Shown in pieces: positions 33,622 to 44,590 of a DNA stretch of 64,000 nt. How positions within the stretch are numbered: position 1 is the stretch's first letter; every line of letters starts with the position of its first letter. The stretch is from Nannochloropsis oceanica (taxonomy: Eukaryota > Sar > Eustigmatophyceae > Eustigmatales > Monodopsidaceae), in the NCBI GenBank assembly GCA_004519485.1, contig CP038109.1, positions 1,060,745-1,124,744 of the forward strand, in the 5' to 3' direction. A model generated the notes under the pieces. The model was not told the origin of the DNA. It made no database searches and saw only the letters and a program-made list of their open reading frames with translations. The position numbers and the translations under genes were made by a program.

Positions 33622-34254
33622 TTGTATCATCTGTGTCTACATGTGGTATACATAGGGGAAAGAGGGACGAGTGATGCCCCCAGAAAGTCTCCCAAGAAAG
33701 TAACGCCTCGTCGCATGGGCCTCCCGGCCACACACAGCATCGCCTTGGCTTCTCACGACGAAGGGCTGCCCACAAACAGGGGCAAGGACCGCATGCTCAT
33801 TGATTCCAAGCCCAACAGAAAGGACAATCATGTGTCTTGTGTCTCGAAGAAGCAAGGGAGAATACGACAAATCTTCTTGCTCTCACTATATAGATGTTCT
33901 ACATCTATATATCTTACAGCCATGAGTTACTATTGGGAGGTGAAACGCCTGAAACGGCCAAATGTGGAGGGCTTCAACGGCTTTTTTGTGGCGCGAAACG
34001 GGGTTTTTGCTTGTCTTTTTAAAAACTCCATGTATGTATCATATGACCCATTCATGTGTATTGAGCGTGTACTAGAGCCCACAGAGCTGACGAGGAGAGA
34101 AGGAGGAAAGGGAGAAAGAGAGGGAGAAGGAGGAGGACAAGGAAAGGGAAAAGGAGGGGGGCAAGGAGGGGGACAGGAGGGGAAGGAGAAGGGAAGGAGA
34201 AGGGGGAGGGAGGGAAGGAGAAAGAAGGAGAAGAGAAAGGGGGACAGAGGGTAG
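33622..34254 (+). other. open frame, 210 codons, in shared upstream flank (copy 1)
   Basis: This frame runs divergently from the secreted gene and ends in a GGGA-type Gly/Arg/Lys tail. The twin at 42204-42830 stays open with 208 codons, but the underlying DNA is nearly identical, so conservation is no test of coding. No domain is recognised. I rate it more likely to be non-coding. Confidence 0.2.
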
Positions 34255-34364
34255 GAGGGAGCAATTATGTAGGGCAGGAAGAAGGGAGGATAGAAGTGAG
34301 GGGAGGAGGGGGTGGGAGAGGAGGTGTGGGAGGGAGAGAAGTAGGGAAGGAGCAGGGGAAGGAG

Positions 34365-34737
34365 GAGCTTGCGCTGGGGTTTTCGACATATACCTACATT
34401 AAGACTCGCTTCTCCGATGCTACAGTCTTTGATCCTTAAACCAACAAAAAGTACGAAGCGCGTAATTTATACAAAAACACGACTATCGATAGCCAATTTG
34501 AGTCAATTTGAGCAATATTAAGTATCTGAAAAGTGAACCAGATAACTGGCGATATGGTTAGAGAACCAAAGCTCTGGGAACCATAAGCCTCGGTAATGGG
34601 AACCAAAAGCTTAAGCCTTGGCCACAAGCCTTGACTTTTGGGAACCAGACGCCTTAGCCATCATCACTTGGTAATCAAACTTCCTGGGGCAACCCATATT
34701 TCACTCCTTAATCATCAAAGCGCGAAGCGCGTTAATC
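34365..34737. other. unique spacer before the inverted-repeat element
   Basis: The homology with copy 2 ends near 34364. The spacer is AT-rich and has a reiterated phrase (GGGAACCA...AAGCCT) near 34570-34660 and two related short segments, ACGAAGCGCG at about 34451 and GCGAAGCGCG at about 34721, each leading into a stretch like the element's outer end. No gene seen. Confidence 0.5.
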
Positions 34738-35346
34738 AATACGAAAACACCAAAAATAACATAAACCGTACGGATTATACAGAAAGTTATATAAGTTTTT
34801 TGCTCTTTTCACTTTTTTTGGGTTTTAATCACCATTACGAACTTTGTCACCGGCATTGTGACATCTCCTTCTATCATATTTTGAGCACCAAAATAAGCCC
34901 CCCCCGCATGACGGGGAAGCTGCCGGCGTCAGGCAACTGGTGTTGGCGCGGGATAACCGGCAGCCAAAGGAGCGGAAAGGAGGATGGAGGATTTGGGGAT
35001 GGGAGGAGGCAGGGAGGGGCACACACGCAGATAAGTTTCCTACTCACACAGCGCGCCATAAGCAAGGATAAATTATACTGTTTTTGCTGAGGGCACTTTT
35101 GTGAGTGGTGATGGGTTCACAGCCTTGGGGCGTGTATTCGTCCCGCGAAAACGCCACTGGCCTGATACCGGCAGCTACCTCGCCATGAGGGGCGGACTTA
35201 TTTTGGTGCTCACATTATGATAGAGATAGATGCCATCATGTCGATGGCAAGGCTCGTAAATGCCAAAGAAAGTAAAAAGAGCAAAGAATGTACATAACTT
35301 TCTGTATAATCCGTACGGTTTATGTTATTTTTGGTGTTTTCGTATT
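34738..35346. mobile_element. 609-bp foldback/MITE-like DNA element with about 200-bp terminal inverted repeats
   Basis: The outer 53 bp, starting AATACGAAAACACC, are identical in inverted orientation at 34738-34790 and 35294-35346. The inverted match then continues, with mismatches, to about 34951 on the left and 35140 on the right (shared landmarks GAGCACCAAAATAAG and CTGCCGG). The central ~190 bp has no coding frame of note, so the element is non-autonomous. Long inverted repeats recall Mutator-like or foldback elements, but I could not assign a superfamily. No target-site duplication is visible: the right flank is directly the start of duplicated ABCC sequence. Confidence 0.8.
35085..35140. 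repeat. dispersed module (copy M2), inside the foldback element
   Basis: Starts TGCTGAGGGCACTTTTGTG and carries GGTGATGGGTTCACAGCC and GGGGCGTGTATTC. It is closest to M3 at 38591-38710, but only the left half of the module is present. Confidence 0.75.
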
Positions 35347-35347
35347 G

Positions 35348-36604
<1,257 letters not shown>

Positions 36605-38590
36605 TGCAGCAGTAGCAGCGTCTCGCGTGTAAAGAGGACGGGCCAGGGTGGTGGAGGGGAGGGACGGAGTAAGGGAGAACGGACGCTATGTGGCGATAGA
36701 GGAAGAAGGAAAGCTTTGAGGGCACGGGTGCTGCTGCTGCTGTCTTCGTCGTCGTTAGCCATGTTTGTAGAAGAGTGATTGTAAGCACCAACACCACCCC
36801 CTTTTTTAGAATGTCCAATATGAAGAGGAGGAAGAGGAGGAGGAGGGAAGAGGGAATACGAAGGAGGATAAGGAGTGGCTTGCTCAGGTGTTCTGCCACA
36901 TTTCGGTGAGTTCCTCTGGTGTCCAGTAGCAGCATCAGAACAATCAAGATGAACACCATTACCACCAGCCATGGCAGTACGAGCAGGCCTGTCTGTGTCA
37001 TCAGCACAAGCGCGGTGCAGTGCCCGCCATCGTCGCCGTCCCCTCTGCCATGCACATGCTTGATACACACAGGTGGCCAACAAACGCAGTACACCCAATC
37101 CCCAAAATGAGGCTACGCACAGTGCGGTCGATGGAGAGGATGACATGGTAGCAAAGAATTGTTGCCATTGGTCAGCGGCACCATGGTTGCTGGTGGTGCT
37201 TGGACAGCTATAGGGGAGATCCATCAAATGATGGCCTGTACTCGTGATAGAGTGGACAGTTTGTAAGTGCCGGTCTGTGTATTGTCGCATGGGGAGCGAG
37301 ATCGACGGGGTGGATCCATGCATCTACCCGAAGCTATCTCTGTCTTCATGGAGTCATGATTTCTGTGTTTGTGGAGTCCAAATCATACCTTTAAAAGAAG
37401 TTGTGGCCAATTTGGTAACCTCCCCACTCTCTTCGGGCTGAAAGCTAAAACGACCTTTTTGAGACGCCAAATTCGTGTATATCATTGCACCTTTCTCCCT
37501 CCCTGAACAAGATTATTTACATATCAACATGTTGTTCACATTTTCTTTAGGGTGTAGTTCACATTTTCTTTAGGGTGTAGTCTTCAGGAGGGCATTTATG
37601 GCGCTTGAGAAGCACAGTGTACCGTACAGGCGATCTATGGATCTCCCATGGGCCTTGCACTCAGGTCTATAAGCCTAGCATTTCGATGCGTCCCGGGGCG
37701 TGTGAAGCTTTGACTTTGACGCATGTATGCTTGTCGTGGGCCGTATAAATGATCGAAAAACTTGATATGTCACCAGAAACTCTCTCACCAGGTTTTTTGT
37801 GCGATCGATGATTACTTGGTATGGCGCGACGCATCTAAGTACTCCCCAAATTCTTATTACCTGGCAATTTCTTTGTATGCTCCAGGCGCCCGAAGACTCC
37901 AGTAGCGAGATCATCGGTGCGGTACAAGGCGCTGTAGTAATTTTGCGAGACTTGTAGGCGTGGTTCTGCTCTCGGGGTGGGAAGGTCTTCCAGGTCTTTG
38001 TTGCGCAAAACCTGTACTGCTCCTTATGATTTGCATCTACATTCTTTCCTTCAGAGACAATCTTTCCCACTTAAAATACCTTCTTAATGCGACTATTGCT
38101 CTTCTTCCCTGTCAAGAAATTGCCTGGTAATAGCCTCAGGTAGCGTGTCCTTTCTTATGCTTTCAACAACGCAATCCATGGTTCAGTTTCGTAAATACTT
38201 ATTGTTGCTCAAATTGGCTGATGGATGCTGGACCTGATCCTTTCATTTACCCTCTTGCCAGTAATCATTGGGCTCGAACTATATCTCCTGCTCACGAAGA
38301 CCAAAACATCGACTACCAGTCCCTCTATAGACATCCGCTGCCTCACTAACCCGCAAATGTCCTTACGTGATATTGTCAAGAGTCAAAAAACGTCGACTCT
38401 TTCTCAAGGCACTTCCGATGCGACCGACGGGAAAACTAATCCGGCTCGTAAACTACGATCTTTGCTTTGACCATTATAATGATGAGTACGATGCACGAGT
38501 AGACTTCTCATCAAGCGTCTTATAAAAACCTTCCCTTACACAAAGGGCACAACGACTCTTCTGAATCGCCCTAACATATCTTTCTTTCCA

Positions 38591-38710
38591 TACTGTAGTT
38601 GCCGAGGGCACTTTTGTGAGTGGTGATGGGTTCACAGCCTTTGGGCGTGTATTCATTTATTGAACAGCTGAGATGGTAAACCGCGTTGGAGTGATGCCAA
38701 GGCTATAGCA
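38591..38710. repeat. dispersed module (copy M3), present only in copy 2
   Basis: Contains GTGAGTGGTGATGGGTTCACAG and TTGGAGTGATGCCAAGGC. Copy 1 lacks it at the equivalent place (31080), where TTCTTTCCAT runs straight on. It is either an insertion in copy 2 or a clean loss from copy 1. Confidence 0.75.
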
Positions 38711-38869
38711 CTTTTTTTAGGGCTTGTTGAGAACCCTCCTGACGAAAGCCATCATAAAGGGCTTCCTATACATATCGTACAGTATCTCTCATTAATTTCC
38801 TACCTTGTCAAACACATTACGAATTCCCCTAACTCAGCGCGCTATGACTAAGGAAAGATTATATACTTA

Positions 38870-38984
38870 TTGCTGAGACCCAGTACCCCTTTTGTATGTG
38901 GTGATGGGCTCACTGCCTTTGAGCGTGTAACTATTAAACAGCTGAGATAGAAGACCGCGTTGGAGTGATGCCAAGGCTATATAA
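38870..38984. repeat. dispersed module (copy M4)
   Basis: Block duplicate of M1 (31230-31344), nearly identical to it. Confidence 0.8.
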
Positions 38985-39195
38985 CTTCTTACTGTTGTTG
39001 AGTTTTCCTCACGGCCCCAGCGACTTTCCTTTCGTATGATTCTACAAAGTATGACTTCATTCGGAGGTCAGGCGTCTATCAGGCATTAACTAAGCTGGTG
39101 ATGACCCGGAAGTTGCCGACACCTTAGGCTTTACTGGACGCTGGCAGCCTTGGCATGCGCATGCTTGTTTACAATATCCGAGGCCGGTGGCAGGG

Positions 39196-39310
39196 GTGCC
39201 AATAATCAATCAATAATTTGATAATCACGCCGGTAACATTTTCTAGTCATCAGTATGACGAATATAGGCACCAACAAAATTGGTGCCTTAAATAAGAAAG
39301 TGGCCACGTG
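39196..39310. repeat. short copy 2-specific insertion with perfect hairpin
   Basis: About 115 bp absent from copy 1, where the flanks GGCAG and ATCAAATTTGGCTG are adjacent. It holds a perfect inverted repeat, AGGCACCAA (39266-39274) and TTGGTGCCT (39280-39288), with a 5-nt loop, plus GGTGCC again at its left edge. It may be a small non-autonomous element; I cannot classify it. Confidence 0.6.
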
Positions 39311-40321
39311 AGTAGAATCAAATTTGGCTGAGGAGTGCTCGACCATACACTTGGCAAGTGCCTTGGATCTGTCCTCGAGAAGATTTCTACCTGTATCTCT
39401 GAGACGACAAATGACCTGCCTACGGCCTTCTTCCTCTTGGGCAGCTTAACATCGACACATTTCTCCGATGGTACCTGCTTTCTTCGCGCAGCCCATTCCA
39501 TTGATCACAGCGACATGGCTGTGGACTTGGCAGCGATCACCATACTGGCCACTTTCTTATATAACCTCGCCAATGCAATTTGACAAAATTATCAGCTACG
39601 GGGGATATGATATAAATACATATATATATGGCGCTTGGATGTGGCTATGGGGATGTAGGTGAGGGTGATGAACCAAAGGAACATAAAGAGACGACTTGTT
39701 TTCTGCCTGAAGGTGGAAGAGATACAATTAGGTCACATCGGAATGCGTTCATTTGTTCTTCTCTCTTTTCCTCTTCTTTGTCATTTCTTCAAGTTTTCTT
39801 CTCTTTTCTTTCGGGAAGTTCTTGATACATATTTCCTTAGTTTTGTGGGGCAACCAACAAGAGCGTCCGCCTGTACGAATGTGCTATGCATATTCTTGTT
39901 TGGTTGGGAGGGGCTGTTTCCATCCTATATATCTTAGAAGAAATAAAAAGTGCCAGACTCTATGCCCAATGCCTTTCTTCGTTCACTGATTTTGAAAATA
40001 ATCAAACCCCCCTTACGCATAATTTTCTGTTTGTGAAATTGTAATTTCTTGTTTGTGAAATCGATATCGACCGTGGTAAAGCCTATAATCTTCATACATT
40101 TCATCGACGTATCTGGCGAAGGAGACTACGGATGGTCAGGGAGAGCGATTTATACAGACCAATCAGCCTCCTTAGGTGTTTTCTCTTATTTGAACCGATC
40201 TACGACGAAATAGAAATACGATAGTACTGGGAGAAATGCAGACAGACTGCTTGAGGGAGACAACGACAAAATACGTATATCATTACCATCGATCGTCACC
40301 TCTACTTTATTAGAAGCGTGC

Positions 40322-41995
40322 CTAAAGCTCCATGTGGGGGGAATGCACGGATGACACCGGCGGCAGCGACGACACCTGATGAGAGTCCTCCGCCGCAGCA
40401 ATCGGATTGGCGAGCTGCCAGTCCCTCTTGATTTGGAGGAATTTCAGTGTGTCGATCACCACATGTCCCGTTGCGAACCCGGGGCTCTGTTCCACAATGC
40501 GGTACTGCTCCAACTTGTAGGGTCGATCAATCATGGGCACACCCACGGGATACTTGACGAACGTGCCCACGGCAATTCCCTGGATGTTAACTGTATGGTG
40601 CGGACCTTCCTCCAACACAATCGAAAAGAGGCTCGGGAAGTGCCTCTTAGTGTCACAGGCGAACTCCCAGTGGGGACGAATCCAGCGGGTTCCATTCATG
40701 AGGAGTGGATGAGTAGGATTAATCAGAAAGCCTGGGGCAAGCTCACATACGTCGATCATCGCGCCGCCACCATTCACGCCCAAGGGAGCCTCAACAAGAG
40801 AAAGCATCTTGGCATGGATATGGAGGTTGTGCGGGTCGACCGAGACGAGGTCGCCTCTGCGAAGTGCATGAACGGGCTTAGACGTGCCATCCGCCATGAC
40901 CACGAGTGCGTCCTTGTTGAAGCAAGGTTGAACAGTAGGTGCGGGAGTCGCACTAGGCGTGGCCGTCGGAGATGTAGTAGGCGTGGCCGTCGGAGATGTA
41001 GTAGGCGTGGTAGTAGGAGAAGTAGTAGGCGTGGCTGTTGGAGAGGCCGAGGGAGAAGCCGAAGGGCTGCTTGAGGGCGACGCAGAGGGAGCCCCAGTAG
41101 CGGCCTCGACAACCTTGAAGGCATTGAAATCAGGGTCAAGAATCAAAGTACATTCTCCACCGCAGCAAAAGCACTGAGTGGTCACCGTGTTCCAGTTGAA
41201 GAAAAACGGAGTCGATTCATTCCCATTGATCGAGCAGTATTCGAAGCACTCCGTCGGGGTATCAATCTGCACAGGCAGTCGACGGTGCTTGCCACCAACA
41301 TCGCTTAGCGAATCAAGTTCCCCATCATCTAGGGCCGACAGACGGCGATCTGGAGCAAAAGGCGCCAGTTGCCCTGCCTGCAAGCATCGCTGCCCCTCAC
41401 CAAAAAGTTGGAAGGGAGTTGCGGGGTTGACGCTCGGGGCCGGGGTCGGCGCGCATGTGACAGGTTTCGACGAAGCGTGTTTGCCCGTCTTCTTGTCGCC
41501 TGGATACCGCACACGCACGACCGCGGGCTCGGCCAAGGGTACAGCACAGTAAGCGGACAGGTCCGTGGCGTTGACAAGGTACGCCAGGGCAGTGACATCC
41601 AGCGTCTCAGGGGCACAGTCGTCGGCGATCACCACGGCCTGGAAGACACGCTTGGAGCTCTTTTTGAAGTCAAAGTCCGTCCAGTAGATGGCCGTCGTCC
41701 CATCCGGGTTCTGGATGCTCTGCGCCGGGGAGAGCATGCGGGACGGGCGGGCCTTCAGCTTCACCACGGACAAGCCGGCGGGCAGATCCATCTTGAAATT
41801 GACGTCCTGTGCGGCTTCCAGACTTCGAAGCCTGATGGTGATCTTGGCCTTCTGTCGGCCTGCCAGGATCCCACGCTTGGCATTGGGTTGCACCTTGGCG
41901 CCCAGAACAAGATCGGGACAGTCCTGGGCGACGGCGGTAGGCGCCCAGGCGCCGCCCAGGACGGCAAGCAGGGGGAGGGCGAGGGGCAGGTACAT
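40322..41995 (-). CDS. secreted Cys-rich protein with C-terminal Hint (hedgehog/intein) domain
   Basis: Intronless, 557 codons. Signal peptide (1-23), beta-sandwich-like region (about 25-175), Cys-rich PAN/WSC-like region (about 195-300), a Thr/Ser/Pro-rich linker, then a Hint domain from about residue 365. It opens at a Cys (TVQPCFNKDALVVMADGTS), the nucleophile position. It carries KPVHALRRGDLVSV (block A continuation), INPTHPLLMNGTRW (block B, NPTH equals the TxxH motif), and HTVNIQGIAVGTF (equivalent of the HTVxxNG strand). The order resembles fungal and protist Vint proteins and metazoan Hedgehog (secreted ligand plus self-processing domain). If active, it would cleave itself before the Cys. 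About 90 residues follow the Hint core. The gene is the intact member of the pair with 32292-33413. Confidence 0.85.
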   Translation of the reverse strand: MYLPLALPLLAVLGGAWAPTAVAQDCPDLVLGAKVQPNAKRGILAGRQKAKITIRLRSLEAAQDVNFKMDLPAGLSVVKLKARPSRMLSPAQSIQNPDGTTAIYWTDFDFKKSSKRVFQAVVIADDCAPETLDVTALAYLVNATDLSAYCAVPLAEPAVVRVRYPGDKKTGKHASSKPVTCAPTPAPSVNPATPFQLFGEGQRCLQAGQLAPFAPDRRLSALDDGELDSLSDVGGKHRRLPVQIDTPTECFEYCSINGNESTPFFFNWNTVTTQCFCCGGECTLILDPDFNAFKVVEAATGAPSASPSSSPSASPSASPTATPTTSPTTTPTTSPTATPTTSPTATPSATPAPTVQPCFNKDALVVMADGTSKPVHALRRGDLVSVDPHNLHIHAKMLSLVEAPLGVNGGGAMIDVCELAPGFLINPTHPLLMNGTRWIRPHWEFACDTKRHFPSLFSIVLEEGPHHTVNIQGIAVGTFVKYPVGVPMIDRPYKLEQYRIVEQSPGFATGHVVIDTLKFLQIKRDWQLANPIAAAEDSHQVSSLPPVSSVHSPHMEL

Positions 41996-42203
41996 GCTTC
42001 TCGGTTGAATACCAGTCTATAAGACGGCGTGTATCTGTATCTGTGTCTTGAAGTATGAAGTGTTTGAGACTGTAGCGTGAGAGAGAACCAGGAGAATGAG
42101 AACGTAAGTCCCATTTCCACGGACACCACGGTGTATGATCTGTCCCTTTTCTGCCTCGTGCATGGAGGTCACCCATGAGTGTATGCATGGTGTGTGAGAT
42201 CGT

Positions 42204-42830
42204 TTGTATCGTCTGTTTCTACATGTGGTATACATAGGGGAAAGAGGGACGAGTGATGCCCCCAGAAAGTCTCCCAAGAAAGTAACGCCTCGTCGCATGG
42301 GCCTCCCGGCCACACACAGCATCGCCTTGGCTTCTCACGACGAAGGGCTGCCCACAAACAGGGGCAAGGACCGCATGCTCATTGATTCCAAGCCCAACAG
42401 AAAGGACAATCATGTGTCTTGTGTCTCGAAGAAGCAAGGGAGAATACGACAAATCTTCTTGCACTCACTATATAGATGTTCTACATCTATATATCTTATA
42501 GCCATGAGTTGCTATTGGGAGGTGAAACGCCTGAAACGGCCAAATGTGGAGGGCTTCAACGGCTTTTTTGTGGCGCGAAACGGGGTTTTTGCTTGTCTTT
42601 TTAAAAACTCCATGTATGTATCATATGACCCATTCATGTGTATTGAGCGTGTACTAGAGCCCACAGAGCTGACGAGGAGAGAAGGAGGAAAGGGAGGAAG
42701 AGAGGGAGAAGGAGGAGGACAAGGAGAGGGAAAAGGAGGGGGCCAAGGAGGGGGACAGGAGGGGAAGGAGAAGGGAAGGAGAAGGGGGAGGGAGGGAAGG
42801 AGAAAGAAGGAGAAGGGCGACAGAGGATAG
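42204..42830 (+). other. open frame, 208 codons, in shared upstream flank (copy 2)
   Basis: Twin of 33622-34254. It starts on the strand opposite the secreted gene and ends in a Gly/Arg-rich GGGA-type tail. No domain. I doubt that it is translated. Confidence 0.2.
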
Positions 42831-42942
42831 GTAGGAGGGAGTATGTAGGGCAGGAAGTGGGAAGGATAGAAGTGAGGGGAGGAGGGGGAGGGAGAGGAGG
42901 TGTGGGAGGGAGAGAAGTAGGAAAGGAGTAGGGGAAGGAGGA

Positions 42943-43654
42943 GGGAAAGGAGGATGGAGAATTCGGGGCTGGAGGAATGGAAAGAGGATGGAGAGAAAGA
43001 AGTGTGGGATTTCTCTCGCCCTCCCCCTTCTTAAGACCCTCTATGCCCATATTTAGTTTCTGGTGCATGCACGGTAGTCGGAGATGCAGATGACTACGAT
43101 AGCTATCGGTGCACGCCAAAAATCCTCTGCGTTAATCCAAGTTCATTTCTTCTTCTTCCTCCTTCTCTTCCTCCCCCTTACCCTTTCCCCATCCCCCCCA
43201 TCCCCCCATCCCCCCATGCTTGTTGTATAAGCATGCGCCGCTTCTTTGGCTTCATCGCTTCCTGGCTCCAGCCCTCGCTCATCACCCCCATAACTCAATA
43301 TTTTTTTCCTGGATAGCTAGGATTAGGATTGATTTCGTCGGGGAGAACAAATGTTAGAGTCTCTCCTCAGGCAATTTTGTCACAGAAACAATGTTGGTGC
43401 CGCCTGCTTGCTCGAAGGAGGAGGCAAGCTTCGAAAGAGCAAAAATAGATAGAAAAGGATGAGGTTACTGGGCAAACGCAATGGACGCTATTAAAAAGTC
43501 ATGCAAAGGACAGCACGTCCAATATTCAGCCATAATGGAAAGCAACTATGCAATATCATACATGCCTTGTATGTTCCACTTTATGTCTCCTTCGAGGATT
43601 GATGATTACTTTCACTTGCTATACATATCACACGCCACTCCTTAGGTATGGCAT
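42943..43654. other. intergenic, no protein gene seen
   Basis: After the duplication ends there is a purine-rich patch, then a pyrimidine/CCCCAT-rich patch near 43140-43220, then AT-richer DNA leading to the tRNA gene. No coding frame is supported. Confidence 0.5.
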
Positions 43655-43772
43655 GCCTCGATAGCTCAGTTGGGAGAGCGCACGACTGAAGATCGTGCGG
43701 TCATGTGTTCGACCCGGACGTCTCTCACGTGAGGACGACTTAACGGTCTGCAAGCGATCCACATTCGAGGCA
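43655..43772 (+). tRNA. tRNA-Phe (GAA) with a 45-nt interruption in the T-loop
   Basis: All four stems are perfect. Acceptor GCCTCGA (43655-43661) pairs with TCGAGGC (43765-43771), with discriminator A at 43772. D-stem GCTC/GAGC has loop AGTTGGGA. Anticodon stem CACGA/TCGTG encloses loop CTGAAGA, with anticodon GAA at 43688-43690. The variable loop is CGGTC. T-stem ATGTG (43703-43707) pairs with CACAT (43760-43764). The T-loop reads TTCGA, then 45 extra nucleotides (43713-43757), then TC. Removal gives a 73-nt tRNA with a normal 7-nt TTCGATC loop. CGA occurs at both edges, so the exact cut is ambiguous by 3 nt. The canonical intron position (37/38) is empty. A T6 run follows 17 nt downstream. 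Confidence 0.9.
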
Positions 43773-43789
43773 TATCACTGAACCATATC

Positions 43790-43795
43790 TTTTTT
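43790..43795 (+). terminator. RNA polymerase III T6 terminator
   Basis: CTTTTTTGG begins 17 nt after the discriminator base of the tRNA, the usual distance for a Pol III stop. This supports active transcription through the whole interrupted gene. Confidence 0.8.
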
Positions 43796-44590
43796 GGTTT
43801 TCCCTGACATGAAAAAAGGACGCTTAATTTCTGCATTCTAATATAGCTTTCCTTATTATTCCACCTGTCATTATTACTCCTCCGTGATGGCATGACGAAA
43901 CGGGGAGCCATAAAGTGCAAAGTAAATTGCTATTCGCGCGTGAAGTTAGGCACCATTTTTATGGGCCAGAAAGTCGGTCCAGCCGCAAGAATGACAGCGG
44001 TGCACTTACCCATTATACCGACTGCTATTTTTACTTTTCTGATTGATTGGTAGCGTCGTGTAACTGGGTACATCTGCCGAGTGTGTGGGATTTTTTGTTT
44101 CCCCGCCGACAGTCGGGAGCATTTCTCTCCCCTACTCGACACATTGAGTGTAGCAACAGCTCGATATGCTGGAGTGGAAGCATTCAACTTGGCCTGTGGA
44201 CGCTTCTTGATTGTTAAAACGGTGTGATTTTATCGAAGTAGGCTCCACATGAGCTCTTGAGGACATATCAGTTGTGAAAGGGGCAGGCTGAATCAGTGGA
44301 TACTTTTCACCGCTGCTCTCCTTGTCAAAGTGTTTGTCTTTTTCCTTCTTTATCCACAAACGAAGCCTTCATGAAGTGCGCCAAGAAGGCGAAGGGGCTT
44401 TATTTACATGCATCTCATTTCATTTTCACACTGCTCGCTCTTGTCTATCTCTTTACCTGAGAAGCTCACAGACCTGTGAGTATCCTCTCGATCCACCTTT
44501 TTCTTTCTTGAATCCTTTCGTGAGTCTGTTGACCCACATTGACTTCCTTATTCTCTTGTTGTCTTATGTGTATCTGCAAATCCCCGCTTG
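43796..44590. other. intergenic, 0.8 kb
   Basis: AT-rich DNA after the tRNA, with no coding frame I would defend. The right end would hold the 3' UTR of the ankyrin gene. Confidence 0.5.

Larger units (their letters stand above)
37324..40321. other. non-coding part of the duplicated block (copy 2), 3 kb
   Basis: Counterpart of 29812-32110 with extra segments. 39854-40321 is unique to copy 2 because copy 1 has deleted it; it lies downstream of the Hint gene and probably contains its 3' UTR. No other gene is seen. Confidence 0.6.
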
